Source: JAMXLG01 sp963818925 (GTDB lineage: Bacteria; Vulcanimicrobiota; Vulcanimicrobiia; Vulcanimicrobiales; Vulcanimicrobiaceae). Taken from it: DNA of 64,000 bases. Position 1 is the stretch's first letter. Each line of letters opens with the position of its first letter. Position numbers and translations under genes: made by a program. Where the stretch lies: positions 1,798,001 to 1,862,000 of the forward strand of contig CAWFTN010000001.1 of NCBI GenBank assembly GCA_963818925.1, in the 5' to 3' direction. Below are positions 8,208-15,379 of this stretch, piece after piece. The notes beneath the pieces were generated by a model, which saw only the letters and a program-made list of their open reading frames with translations, had not been told where the DNA came from and searched no databases.

Positions 8208-8761
8208 CCGCTATCGCTACTTCGACGTTACGCGTCTACGATGACGGTAATCCGTCTGCGCCGGTACTCGAAACGAGCGACGGCGAGCGCATTGCGTCAG
8301 AACTCCGAAAGATCGGCGTGCGCTTCGAGCGGTGGGCTGCCGACGCCGACCTTCCGCGCGGCGCGGATCAAGAGACGGTCATTGCGGCGTATCGCACCTC
8401 AATCGATCGGCTCGTCGCCGAATGCGGCTATCAATCGGTCGACGTCATTCGCTTGGAGCGCGGCACACCGAACACCGAACCGATGCGCAAGAAATTTCTC
8501 GACGAGCACCAGCACTCCGAAGACGAAGTGCGTTTCTTCGTCGAAGGCCGCGGAGCGTTTTATCTTCACGCCGGCGATCGCGTCTACCAGACGATTTGCG
8601 TGAAAGGCGATCTCATCAGCGTTCCGGCCGGAACGAGGCATTGGTTCGACATGGGTTCCGATCCGGAGTTCACCGCGGTTCGTCTCTTCATCAATCCCGA
8701 AGGCTGGGTCGCAAACTTCACGGGCGATGCAATCGCAAGCGGTTTCCCGAAACTCGACTGA
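8204..8761 (+). CDS. mtnD: Acireductone dioxygenase (ARD)
   Basis: 185 residues, cupin fold. It oxidises 1,2-dihydroxy-5-methylthiopentene to the 2-oxo acid precursor of methionine plus formate (Fe form), or off-pathway to methylthiopropionate, formate and CO (Ni form). The metal ligands are His102, His104, Glu108 (HxHxEDE) and His146 in PAGTRHWFD, the usual ARD set. The start ATG at 8204 overlaps the mtnB stop and has a GGAG ribosome site 7 nt upstream. Hairpin R2 begins at the last base of its stop codon. Confidence 0.94.
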   Translation: MTAIATSTLRVYDDGNPSAPVLETSDGERIASELRKIGVRFERWAADADLPRGADQETVIAAYRTSIDRLVAECGYQSVDVIRLERGTPNTEPMRKKFLDEHQHSEDEVRFFVEGRGAFYLHAGDRVYQTICVKGDLISVPAGTRHWFDMGSDPEFTAVRLFINPEGWVANFTGDAIASGFPKLD

Positions 8762-8859
8762 GGGAGACTCGGAAGACGTGGCACGTCGACTGCAAACGTT
8801 TGCCCTTCCGGTTTTGGCGGCACAAAACAGTCGACGCGCCACGTCTTCCGAGTCTCCCT
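8761..8859. repeat. Long hairpin repeat R2 between mtnD and mtnC
   Basis: The 32-nt arms 8761-8792 and 8828-8859 are complementary at 31 of 32 positions, the exception being a G-U wobble. The 35-nt centre contains the palindrome CAAACGTTTG. The left arm starts at the last base of the mtnD stop, and the right arm ends one base before the GTG of mtnC, so the structure fills the gap completely. It lacks the core module seen in R1 and R3. Confidence 0.85.
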
Positions 8860-8860
8860 A

Positions 8861-9556
8861 GTGCATTTCCGAGCGGTAGCGGCGCTGATCGACATCGAAG
8901 GAACGGTCGGCTCGATCGCGTTCGTCCGCGATGTTCTCTTTCCGTATGCGAAGTCGCGGCTCGACAGCTACGTTCGCGAGCACGCCGAAGAGCCGTGGAT
9001 GCGCGCGATTCTCGATGAAGCTGCTCGCGAAGCAGCCGTCGACGTTCACGATCTTGCCTCGATTCTGCGTGCGCTTCACACCTGGAGCGATCGCGACATC
9101 AAGGTCACACCGCTGAAAGAACTGCAAGGGCACATCTGGGTCGAGGGATTCGAATCGAGCGGTATTCAGGGCCACCTGTATCAAGATGCGATCGACGCGC
9201 TCAATCGCTTTTACGATGCCGGCGTCCGGATGTACATTTACTCGTCCGGTTCGGTCGCCGCGCAAAAGTTGCTCTTCGGTCACAGCGTCGCCGGCGATTT
9301 GCTGCCGCTCTTCTCGGGCTTCTACGATACGACCGTCGGCGGAAAACGAGAGCGTTCGTCGTACGAGCGCATCGTAAAGGATTTAGCCGTTGCACCCAAT
9401 GACGTGATCTTCTTCTCCGATAACATCTCGGAGCTCGACGCGGCGCTTGATGCCGGCCTCCAAACCGTGCAACTCGCGCGGCCGGAGGACGGCACGGTGC
9501 CTGCGACGGCGCACACGTCCGTCGAATCGTTCGTCGAGATCGACGTGCGCCCGTGA
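8861..9556 (+). CDS. mtnC: Enolase-phosphatase E1 (methionine salvage)
   Basis: 231 residues, HAD superfamily. It enolises and dephosphorylates 2,3-diketo-5-methylthiopentyl-1-phosphate to the acireductone used by MtnD. HAD motif I is DIEGT (Asp11, Glu13); motif II is YSSGS near residue 127 and motif IV is FFSDN near 185. The start is GTG at 8861, directly after the right arm of hairpin R2. No ribosome site is visible, and the domain begins so early that a later start is impossible. Its stop overlaps the next gene (GTGA). Confidence 0.9.
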   Translation: MHFRAVAALIDIEGTVGSIAFVRDVLFPYAKSRLDSYVREHAEEPWMRAILDEAAREAAVDVHDLASILRALHTWSDRDIKVTPLKELQGHIWVEGFESSGIQGHLYQDAIDALNRFYDAGVRMYIYSSGSVAAQKLLFGHSVAGDLLPLFSGFYDTTVGGKRERSSYERIVKDLAVAPNDVIFFSDNISELDAALDAGLQTVQLARPEDGTVPATAHTSVESFVEIDVRP

Positions 9557-10008
9557 CGTTTCCGGAACGCTACTTCGACGAATTCGTCGTCGGCGACACG
9601 TTTGCAACGGCGCCGTTCATCCTCTCGGAAAAAGAATCGTTCGCGTTCGCACATCTCTACGATCCGCAACCGTTCCATCTCGATCCCGAAGCTGCAGCCG
9701 CGAGCCCGTTTCACGAAATCGTCGCAAGCGGATGGCAAACCGCCGCAATCACGATGCGCTTAATCGTCGAATCGGGCGTGCTGCGCGCAACCGGTGTCAT
9801 CGGCACGGGCATCGACGACCTTCGCTGGCTCGCGCCCGTTGTTCCCGGCGATACCTTGCGCGTGCGCGGCGAAGTGATCGAAAAGCTTCCGTGGCCCGGC
9901 AAAAAAGAACGCGGCACGATGCGCATCCGCTTACATACGATCAATCAAAGTGACGTTGTCGTCATGTCGCAAATCGCAAATGTGATGATGCGCACGCGCC
10001 CTCATTAG
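9553..10008 (+). CDS. MaoC-like hot-dog dehydratase
   Basis: 151 residues with a single hot-dog fold. The YDPQPFHLDPEAA segment (about 35-48) carries the Asp/His pair of (R)-specific enoyl-CoA hydratases, and the conserved SGW motif follows. MaoC proteins hydrate trans-2-enoyl-CoA in beta-oxidation or polyester precursor supply. The gene is translationally coupled to mtnC (GTGA overlap), which is not an obvious metabolic partner; the substrate is therefore uncertain. It is followed by the two hairpin repeats R4 and R3. Confidence 0.85.
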   Translation: MTFPERYFDEFVVGDTFATAPFILSEKESFAFAHLYDPQPFHLDPEAAAASPFHEIVASGWQTAAITMRLIVESGVLRATGVIGTGIDDLRWLAPVVPGDTLRVRGEVIEKLPWPGKKERGTMRIRLHTINQSDVVVMSQIANVMMRTRPH

Positions 10009-10021
10009 TTGATGGCGGGCT

Positions 10022-10110
10022 GTTGGTATCTCTTGGCTAAGCAAGATACACTCATCGCGGGGACGCCCCCGCGACGACGGTGTATCTTGTTAGCCAAAAG
10101 AAATACCAAC
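10022..10110. repeat. Long hairpin repeat R4 (minimal form)
   Basis: The 30-31-nt arms 10022-10051 and 10080-10110 pair with a few mismatches. The centre is a perfect GC hairpin, CGCGGGG-ACGC-CCCCGCG (about 10056-10073). The CGCGGGG(A)CGYC junction is shared with R1 and R3, but the inner module is missing. It lies 13 bp after the MaoC stop. Confidence 0.75.
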
Positions 10111-10150
10111 TTATGAAAAGATAATATCAGACGTTCATTCACATATCAGA

Positions 10151-10319
10151 CCGGAATATGGGACGCTAGCGCGAGGCATGGTCGCCGCGGGGCGTCTGAG
10201 CTTTTTGCGGAGCGCAGGATGCGCGAGAGCAAAAAGTCAGCGAGTAGCATTTTCACACGATGTGAAAATGCGGGCGTCCCCGCGGCGAGCGTGCCTCGCG
10301 CTAGCGTCCCATATTCCGG
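10151..10319. repeat. Long hairpin repeat R3 (full module)
   Basis: The 41-nt arms 10151-10191 and 10279-10319 pair with only two mismatches. The core holds the module shared with R1, GGCGTCTGAG (about 10191-10200), a 36-nt hairpin with arms CTTTTTGC/GCAAAAAG, and TCAGCGAGTAG. A second perfect hairpin, GCATTTTCAC/GTGAAAATGC, follows at 10247-10271. Together R4 and R3 occupy the gene-free stretch 10009-10331; I see no protein gene there. Confidence 0.82.
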
Positions 10320-10331
10320 ACGCCCCGCCTA

Positions 10332-10655
10332 CTACGAAGCTGAACGGAAGCGGCGTTGCGCAAGTTCATCGAGCGGTTCGACGTCAACATGCGTCTGAAT
10401 CTCTCGGATGTCTTCATAGAAATTTGCCGCGTTGCGCTGATCGCGTCGTATCCGCCGGGCACGTGCGCCCGGAACGTCGTGCGTTGCCAGGTAGTCGAAG
10501 AGGCGCTCGCGATCCATCGTGTACTTTCGCGGCACCGACGGCGGATAACGAAAGACGTACTTTCGTCCATCCTCGTCGTACTGCGGCGACTCCGGCTGGG
10601 CGGGCGATTCTTCGTCGGTACACGGCGCGTTGCGGGGCTTCAAGGAAAAGAGCAT
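10332..10655 (-). CDS. Small hydrophilic protein of unknown function
   Basis: 107 residues, highly charged, with no signal peptide or membrane segment. The ATG at 10655 has a strong ribosome site (AGGAGGT, complement of 10663-10669), which argues for a real gene and against the longer 139-residue reading. The N-terminal 30 residues are Pro/Glu/Asp-rich. The middle contains YVFRYPPSVPRKYTMDRERL and the rest is Arg/Asp-rich helix. It sits on the clpC strand but beyond the clpC terminator, so it probably has its own promoter. I do not recognise the family. Confidence 0.6.
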   Translation of the reverse strand: MLFSLKPRNAPCTDEESPAQPESPQYDEDGRKYVFRYPPSVPRKYTMDRERLFDYLATHDVPGARARRIRRDQRNAANFYEDIREIQTHVDVEPLDELAQRRFRSAS

Positions 10656-10732
10656 GGTCGTGGACCTCCTGTAAGCAGGATACCCATCTATTGGATGATC
10701 TACTACACAGCGAGGCCCTGTCGCGTAAATGA

Positions 10733-10761
10733 AAAGGACCGGATTTTTCATCCGGTCCTTT
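10733..10761 (-). terminator. Terminator downstream of clpC
   Basis: AAAGGACCGGAT (10733-10744) and ATCCGGTCCTTT (10750-10761) form a perfect 12-bp stem with a 5-nt loop, 4 bp beyond the clpC stop. Read on the minus strand it is followed by TTCATTT. Confidence 0.85.
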
Positions 10762-10765
10762 GTGT

Positions 10766-13261
10766 TTAGGCGTGTGCGGGTTGTGGTGCGGCGGGTGGTT
10801 CGACCGAGGGAATCTTGGAGAATTTGAGCTTCTCGGGATCGGCCTCGTCGATGTCGGCGAGGATGTGATCGCCGGCAGTGAACGTGCCTTTGAGCATTTC
10901 CTCGGCGAGCTCGTCCTCGACGTTGCGCTGAATCGCGCGACGCAGCGGACGCGCACCGAACTGCGGGTCCCAGCCCTTCTTCGCAAGCAGCGACTTCGCG
11001 GCTTCGGTGACCTTGAGGTTCATCTCCTGAGCCCGGACTTCACGCAGCACCTTCTCGAGTTCCAGACCGACGATTTCTTCGATCTGCGCCTTCGTGAGCT
11101 GGTGGAACACGACGACTTCGTCGATGCGGTTCAAGAACTCCGGACGGAACGTGTGCTTGATCTCCTCGAGCACTTTGTTCTTCATCCGCTCGTAGCCCTT
11201 GGCCTCATCTTCTTCCGAGCCTTTCGACGGACGGAATCCGATGTCGGTCGTCGTTTGCATGCCCGTGGCGCCGACGTTCGACGTCATGACGATCACGCAG
11301 TTTTTGAAGTCGACTTGCCGCCCTTGCGAATCAGTCAGACGTCCGTCGTCGAGCACTTGCAGCAACAAGTTGAAGACGTCAGGGTGCGCCTTTTCGATTT
11401 CGTCAAGCAGCACGACCGAGTACGGACGACGCCGCACGGCTTCGGTGAGCTGACCGCCTTCTTCATAGCCGACGTATCCCGGAGGTGCGCCGACGAGACG
11501 CGACACCGAGTACTTCTCCATGTATTCCGACATGTCGATGCGGATCATCGACTCTTCATCGTCGAACATAAACTCGGCGACGCTGCGCGCGACTTCTGTT
11601 TTACCGACGCCCGTCGGACCGAGGAAGAGGAATGAACCGATGGGACGATTCGGATTCTTCAGGCCGGCGCGTGAACGGCGGATGGCTCGCGTAATGACGT
11701 TGATTGCTTCTTCTTGACCGACAACGCGCTGGTGCAGTTGCGCACCCATGTTGAGCAGCTTTTCGGTCTCGGCCTGCGCGAGACGGCTGACCGGAATCTT
11801 CGTCCACGACGAAACGATCTCGGCAACGTCGTCTTCCGTGACCTTTAGCATCTTGTCGGCGTTTTGCGCCTTCTTCTGCTGCCATTCTTCTTCGAGTTTC
11901 GATTTCTCGAGCCGCAACTTTTCTTCGCGGTCGCGGACGGATGCCGCTTTCTCGAACTCTTGATTCTTGACGACCGACTCTTTCTCGGCGATCACTTTAC
12001 GCAATTGCGCATCGATGTCGCGGATCGACTGCGGCGGCAATGTCGCTTGCAAACGTACGCGAGAACTGGCTTCATCGATCAAGTCGACGGCCTTGTCCGG
12101 CAAGAAGCGATCGGTGATATAGCGATCCGATAGCTTTGCCGCCGCGGCAAGTGCACTGTCGGTGATTTGAACTTTGTGATGCGCTTCGTAGCGATCGCGC
12201 AAACCCATGAGGATCTCGACCGTTTCTTCGACCGACGGTTCGCCGACCATTACGGGCTGGAAGCGGCGCTCCAGCGCCGAGTCCTTCTCGATGTGCTTAC
12301 GGAACTCGTTGAGCGTCGTCGCGCCGATGCATTGCAGCTCGCCCCTCGCAAGCGCCGGTTTGATGATGTTGCTTGCATCGATCGCGCCTTCGGCGGCACC
12401 CGCTCCGACGAGCGTGTGCAATTCGTCGATGAAGAGAATGATTTCTCCGGCGGCGCCGCGGATTTCGTCCATGACGCGCTTCATGCGCTCTTCGAATTCA
12501 CCGCGATACTTGGTACCTGCGACGAGCCCGGCCAAATCGAGCGTGATCACGCGCTTGTCGCGCAACGGATCCGGAATATCGCCCTTGATCACGCGTTGCG
12601 CGAGGCCTTCGGCGATTGCCGTCTTACCAACGCCCGGTTCGCCGATGAGCGCCGGGTTGTTCTTCGTACGGCGAGAGAGAATCTGGATGACGCGCTCGAT
12701 CTCGTTACTGCGTCCGATGACCGGATCGAGTTTGTTTTCGCGCGCAAGCTGCGTGAGGTCGCGACCGTATGCATCAAGCGTCGGGGTCTTGCTCTTGCCT
12801 TTCGGTGCGGGCGGCTGTCCTTCAGCACCGAGCAGTGACGTCGTTTGCACGCGCACTTTCGCCGGATCGACGCCGAGGTTCGTCAACACGCGCGCCGCTA
12901 CGCCTTCACCTTCGCGAATGAGGCCGAGCAGCAGATGTTCGGTTCCGATGTAGTTGTGATTGAGCTGGCGGGCTTCTTCGAAGGCGAGCTCGATAACGCG
13001 CTTGGCGCGCGGGGTAAAGACCATCTCTTGTTGCACGGTCTGACCGCCACGTCCCACGATCGCTTCTACTTCTTGGCGTACCTTCGCAAGGTTCACGCCG
13101 AGCGACTCGAGGACTTTAGCAGCCAAACTCTCGCCTTCGGAAATGATCCCGAGCAAGATGTGCTCGGTTCCGATGTAGTTGTTCCCAAGCCGCTGCGCCT
13201 CTTCCTGAGCAAGGACGATACTTCGTCTCGCGCGCTCGGTGAACGGTTCCCACATTGACAT
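10766..13261 (-). CDS. clpC: ATP-dependent Clp protease ATP-binding subunit ClpC
   Basis: 831 residues, a class I (two-AAA) Hsp100 unfoldase that feeds substrates to ClpP in the cytoplasm. Order: a tandem Clp N domain (about 1-145), AAA1 with Walker A GEPGVGKT near 207-214, a middle UVR-type coiled segment (about 420-460) marking ClpC rather than ClpA or ClpB, and AAA2 with GPTGVGKT near 545. The MSM start at 13261 has a GGAGGA ribosome site. No clpP or mcsA/mcsB is adjacent and no CtsR box is evident; a perfect palindrome lies about 130 bp upstream. Confidence 0.96.
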   Translation of the reverse strand: MSMWEPFTERARRSIVLAQEEAQRLGNNYIGTEHILLGIISEGESLAAKVLESLGVNLAKVRQEVEAIVGRGGQTVQQEMVFTPRAKRVIELAFEEARQLNHNYIGTEHLLLGLIREGEGVAARVLTNLGVDPAKVRVQTTSLLGAEGQPPAPKGKSKTPTLDAYGRDLTQLARENKLDPVIGRSNEIERVIQILSRRTKNNPALIGEPGVGKTAIAEGLAQRVIKGDIPDPLRDKRVITLDLAGLVAGTKYRGEFEERMKRVMDEIRGAAGEIILFIDELHTLVGAGAAEGAIDASNIIKPALARGELQCIGATTLNEFRKHIEKDSALERRFQPVMVGEPSVEETVEILMGLRDRYEAHHKVQITDSALAAAAKLSDRYITDRFLPDKAVDLIDEASSRVRLQATLPPQSIRDIDAQLRKVIAEKESVVKNQEFEKAASVRDREEKLRLEKSKLEEEWQQKKAQNADKMLKVTEDDVAEIVSSWTKIPVSRLAQAETEKLLNMGAQLHQRVVGQEEAINVITRAIRRSRAGLKNPNRPIGSFLFLGPTGVGKTEVARSVAEFMFDDEESMIRIDMSEYMEKYSVSRLVGAPPGYVGYEEGGQLTEAVRRRPYSVVLLDEIEKAHPDVFNLLLQVLDDGRLTDSQGRQVDFKNCVIVMTSNVGATGMQTTTDIGFRPSKGSEEDEAKGYERMKNKVLEEIKHTFRPEFLNRIDEVVVFHQLTKAQIEEIVGLELEKVLREVRAQEMNLKVTEAAKSLLAKKGWDPQFGARPLRRAIQRNVEDELAEEMLKGTFTAGDHILADIDEADPEKLKFSKIPSVEPPAAPQPAHA

Positions 13262-13393
13262 TGTTAGGCTCTTCCTCCGGTACCTGATCCGCTTGAAATC
13301 GATTTCGGGAGCAGGTGTCTATTTAACTCTACCCGTCGTATTCCAGTTTCGTGACACTCCTCGAGATCCTTAATGCCGAATAAAATCCTCGCG

Positions 13394-13409
13394 GCCGGTC
13401 TAAACCGGC
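13394..13409. promoter_or_regulatory. Perfect palindrome upstream of clpC
   Basis: GCCGGT-CTAA-ACCGGC, 6-bp arms around 4 bases, lies in the 297-bp gap between clpC and the divergent MIP18 gene. It could be an operator for either gene; the regulator is unknown. The rest of the gap shows no protein gene that I trust. Confidence 0.35.
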
Positions 13410-13543
13410 ACGAGTCTCTATTAAGGAAGTGATGAGGTGATGAATCAGGCGAGGAGGGGAGCAGCCGGGTAGAATCACGGCACCCTCCATTCAGCGCGGG
13501 GATCACTGCTTCAAACCTCGACGGCACGAAAAAAGTTGCGTGG

Positions 13544-13549
13544 TAGAAT
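13544..13549 (+). promoter_or_regulatory. Candidate -10 element (TAGAAT), leaderless start
   Basis: TAGAAT ends 9 nt before the ATG at 13559, with no Shine-Dalgarno between, so transcription would start at or within a couple of bases of the codon. Confidence 0.5.
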
Positions 13550-13558
13550 AGCCGCTGT

Positions 13559-13870
13559 ATGCCCACCGTCGAACAAGTTCGCACCGCTCTCGAAGTCGTC
13601 AAGGACCCCGAAATCAACCTGGGGATCCTCGAGCTAGGTCTCGTCTATGATATCAATGTCGAAGGTGACAAGCAGGAGCACGTTAACGTCCTGATGACGC
13701 TCACCTCTCCCATGTGTCCCGTCGGCCCAATGTTCAAGAAGTCCGTTGAAGATCACGTGCTTGCCGTCGAGGGAGTTAAGAGTGCAAAGGTGGACATCAC
13801 GTTCACTCCGCCATGGGACCCAGCAACGATGGCATCCGACGACGTCAAAGCGACGCTTGGTATCTGGTAG
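13559..13870 (+). CDS. MIP18/DUF59 family iron-sulfur assembly factor
   Basis: 103 residues, a complete single MIP18 domain. The N-terminal helix and DPEINLGILELGLVYDI segment are typical, as is TSPMCPVGPMF with the conserved Cys near residue 58 that is essential in SufT-type proteins. Such proteins help assemble or deliver Fe-S clusters in the cytoplasm. It could alternatively be a PaaD-like member, but no phenylacetate oxygenase genes are near. It stands alone, divergent from clpC. Confidence 0.88.
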   Translation: MPTVEQVRTALEVVKDPEINLGILELGLVYDINVEGDKQEHVNVLMTLTSPMCPVGPMFKKSVEDHVLAVEGVKSAKVDITFTPPWDPATMASDDVKATLGIW

Positions 13871-13912
13871 AGTATTCGGGATTTAGAAGCGTTTCTTTAA
13901 ACCAGGCGCGGG

Positions 13913-14440
13913 CTAGCTTTCTCGATTATCGCCGCTACTCGCACGCGCCGCGTCGAGAATTGCGAGCGTCGCCGTCGCGTGCGCGACGAGTTTCCCCGCA
14001 GCGTCGTATGCGCGGGCCTCAGCGGTTCCGACGGTGTTGCCGACGTGAACCGCGACGCCTTCGCCTCTGACCGGCTGCCCGTCCGGTAGGATCGGGCGAA
14101 CGAAATGCACGTGAAGATCGAGCGTCGCGCAAAAGCGCTCGGGCGGTAATGTTGTCTGTACGGCGAGCGTAAGCACGGTATCGAGGAGCGTCGACGTCAA
14201 GCCGCCGTGAATCACGCCGGTCGGATTCGCCATCCACTCCTCGGCGCGCATGGAAAACTCCACGCGACCCGACTCGATGTCCGTGATGTCGAATCCCATC
14301 AACCGCGCCGCGGGTGGAGCCGGAACGAGGCCTTGCTGCATCTCGCGCAACCACGTCAGCGGGTTGCGTCCGAAAATTGCGCTTGCGGTCGCACGCGGCG
14401 AGTCCCATGTGAAGCTGCGTTCGCGAACGACTTCTTTCAT
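13913..14440 (-). CDS. PaaI-family hot-dog thioesterase
   Basis: 175 residues. The NPTGVIHGGLTSTLLDT segment (about 91-107) has the HGG motif and following acidic residue that form the active site of PaaI/YdiI-like acyl-CoA thioesterases. These hydrolyse aryl- or acyl-CoA in the cytoplasm. The ATG at 14440 overlaps the stop of the 100-residue ORF upstream (ATGA), which in turn overlaps the TetR gene, so all three are one operon controlled by the TetR. The substrate is unknown. Confidence 0.85.
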   Translation of the reverse strand: MKEVVRERSFTWDSPRATASAIFGRNPLTWLREMQQGLVPAPPAARLMGFDITDIESGRVEFSMRAEEWMANPTGVIHGGLTSTLLDTVLTLAVQTTLPPERFCATLDLHVHFVRPILPDGQPVRGEGVAVHVGNTVGTAEARAYDAAGKLVAHATATLAILDAARASSGDNRES

Positions 14441-14739
14441 ACGTATTCCTTTGAAGCGCGCTCTTCGAAACGCAAAGCGTCGTCGACGACGTTCCAGAAC
14501 ACCACGTTCGACGAGCGAAAAAATCCCATGTGACCAACACCTCGTACGTCGAAGGTTTGTGCGTCGCCGGCATGATCGCTTTCAGGAATGCGTAGATGCG
14601 GTATTGTTCGAACCCGCGATAGAGACGCCAGTAGCCGGACTGCGATGCGACCGTTACGGCGGCGTGAATCCTCGACGAGCGATCCGTCGTGAGAGGCGTA
14701 GCCGTCCAGCGCGGGTACCGTTATCGCGTTGCGTGTCAC
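14437..14739 (-). CDS. 100-residue ORF, possible remnant of an alpha/beta hydrolase
   Basis: It starts with a GTG that overlaps the TetR stop (GTGA) and ends overlapping the thioesterase start (ATGA), so translation is coupled on both sides. The C-terminal part, with GVGHMGFFRS followed by an FW helix, looks like the catalytic-His end of an alpha/beta hydrolase. No nucleophile-elbow (GxSxG) region is present. It may be a truncated gene kept for coupling, or a real small protein. Base composition is like the neighbours. I assign no function. Confidence 0.45.
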   Translation of the reverse strand: MTRNAITVPALDGYASHDGSLVEDSRRRNGRIAVRLLASLSRVRTIPHLRIPESDHAGDAQTFDVRGVGHMGFFRSSNVVFWNVVDDALRFEERASKEYV

Positions 14740-15323
14740 GTCGCTAACCCTTCAACCCATGTGCGCAACAACGCAACAACATGCTTTACCGGCGCGCGGG
14801 AGCGCAAACCGCGCGAAAGCACGAGCGCGCCCTCGAGGGACGCGATGATGAAATCGGCCGCTGCTTCGGTATCGACGTCCGCACGGAAATGCTGTTTTTC
14901 GCGTCCACGCTCGATGTTGCGCATCACGTATCTGCGCATGTTTGCAAACGCCGTTGCCACGCGTTCGCGTAGAAACGGCAGTGCGTCGTCGGCTTCGAGA
15001 GTAGCATTCGCAATGGGGCAGCCGCCGTTGACGACCGGACGCTCGATATAGCGTTCGAACGCATCGATGTACGCGCGCAATCGCGGTAGTCCGGACTCGG
15101 TACCGGCCAGCGCCTTAGTAAAGTAGGTATGCACCTGCTTGAACGCATAGTCGAACGTGGCCGCGGCTAGCTCTTCCTTGCTCGTGAAATGGTTGTAGAG
15201 GCCGCCCTTCTCGAGATCAGTCGCGGTCAGAATGTCGCTGATCGAGGTGCCGGAGAAGCCACGGCGGTTGAAAATCGGCGCCGCGGAAGCGAGGATGGAC
15301 AGGCGGCGATTCGAAGCTTTCAC
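14736..15323 (-). CDS. TetR-family transcriptional repressor
   Basis: 195 residues from GTG 15323. The N-terminal helix-turn-helix reads FNRRGFSGTSISDILTATDL, then KGGLYNHFTSKEELAA, the canonical TetR recognition pattern. The C-terminal ligand domain resembles the subgroup with a WVEGL end. The longer 217-residue reading begins with an implausible Cys/Arg-rich stretch that overlaps the operator, so I reject it. It lies divergent from the EmrB-like exporter with a perfect operator between them. It likely represses both the exporter and its own operon (100-residue ORF, thioesterase) until a toxic ligand binds. Confidence 0.9.
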   Translation of the reverse strand: MKASNRRLSILASAAPIFNRRGFSGTSISDILTATDLEKGGLYNHFTSKEELAAATFDYAFKQVHTYFTKALAGTESGLPRLRAYIDAFERYIERPVVNGGCPIANATLEADDALPFLRERVATAFANMRRYVMRNIERGREKQHFRADVDTEAAADFIIASLEGALVLSRGLRSRAPVKHVVALLRTWVEGLAT

Positions 15324-15342
15324 AGACCGACCGTTCGGTCTG
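15323..15342. promoter_or_regulatory. TetR operator
   Basis: CAGACCGACCGTTCGGTCTG is a perfect inverted repeat: 8-bp arms CAGACCGA/TCGGTCTG around CCGT. It overlaps the first base of the tetR GTG and sits 37 bp before the exporter ATG. The ACCGA...TCGGT half-sites are typical of TetR-family operators. Confidence 0.85.
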
Positions 15343-15379
15343 AAACCACACCACCCCTTTCTTCGTCCTGGATTGCAAC

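Noticed and set aside
10178..10732. 184-residue plus-strand ORF and a similar 60-residue minus-strand ORF at 4638-4820
   Set aside because: Their resemblance to each other comes from the shared hairpin module, not from a protein family.
13264..13617. 117-residue minus-strand ORF upstream of clpC
   Set aside because: Runs across the MIP18 gene start, has no recognisable domain and ends next to the clpC ribosome site; more likely leader DNA.
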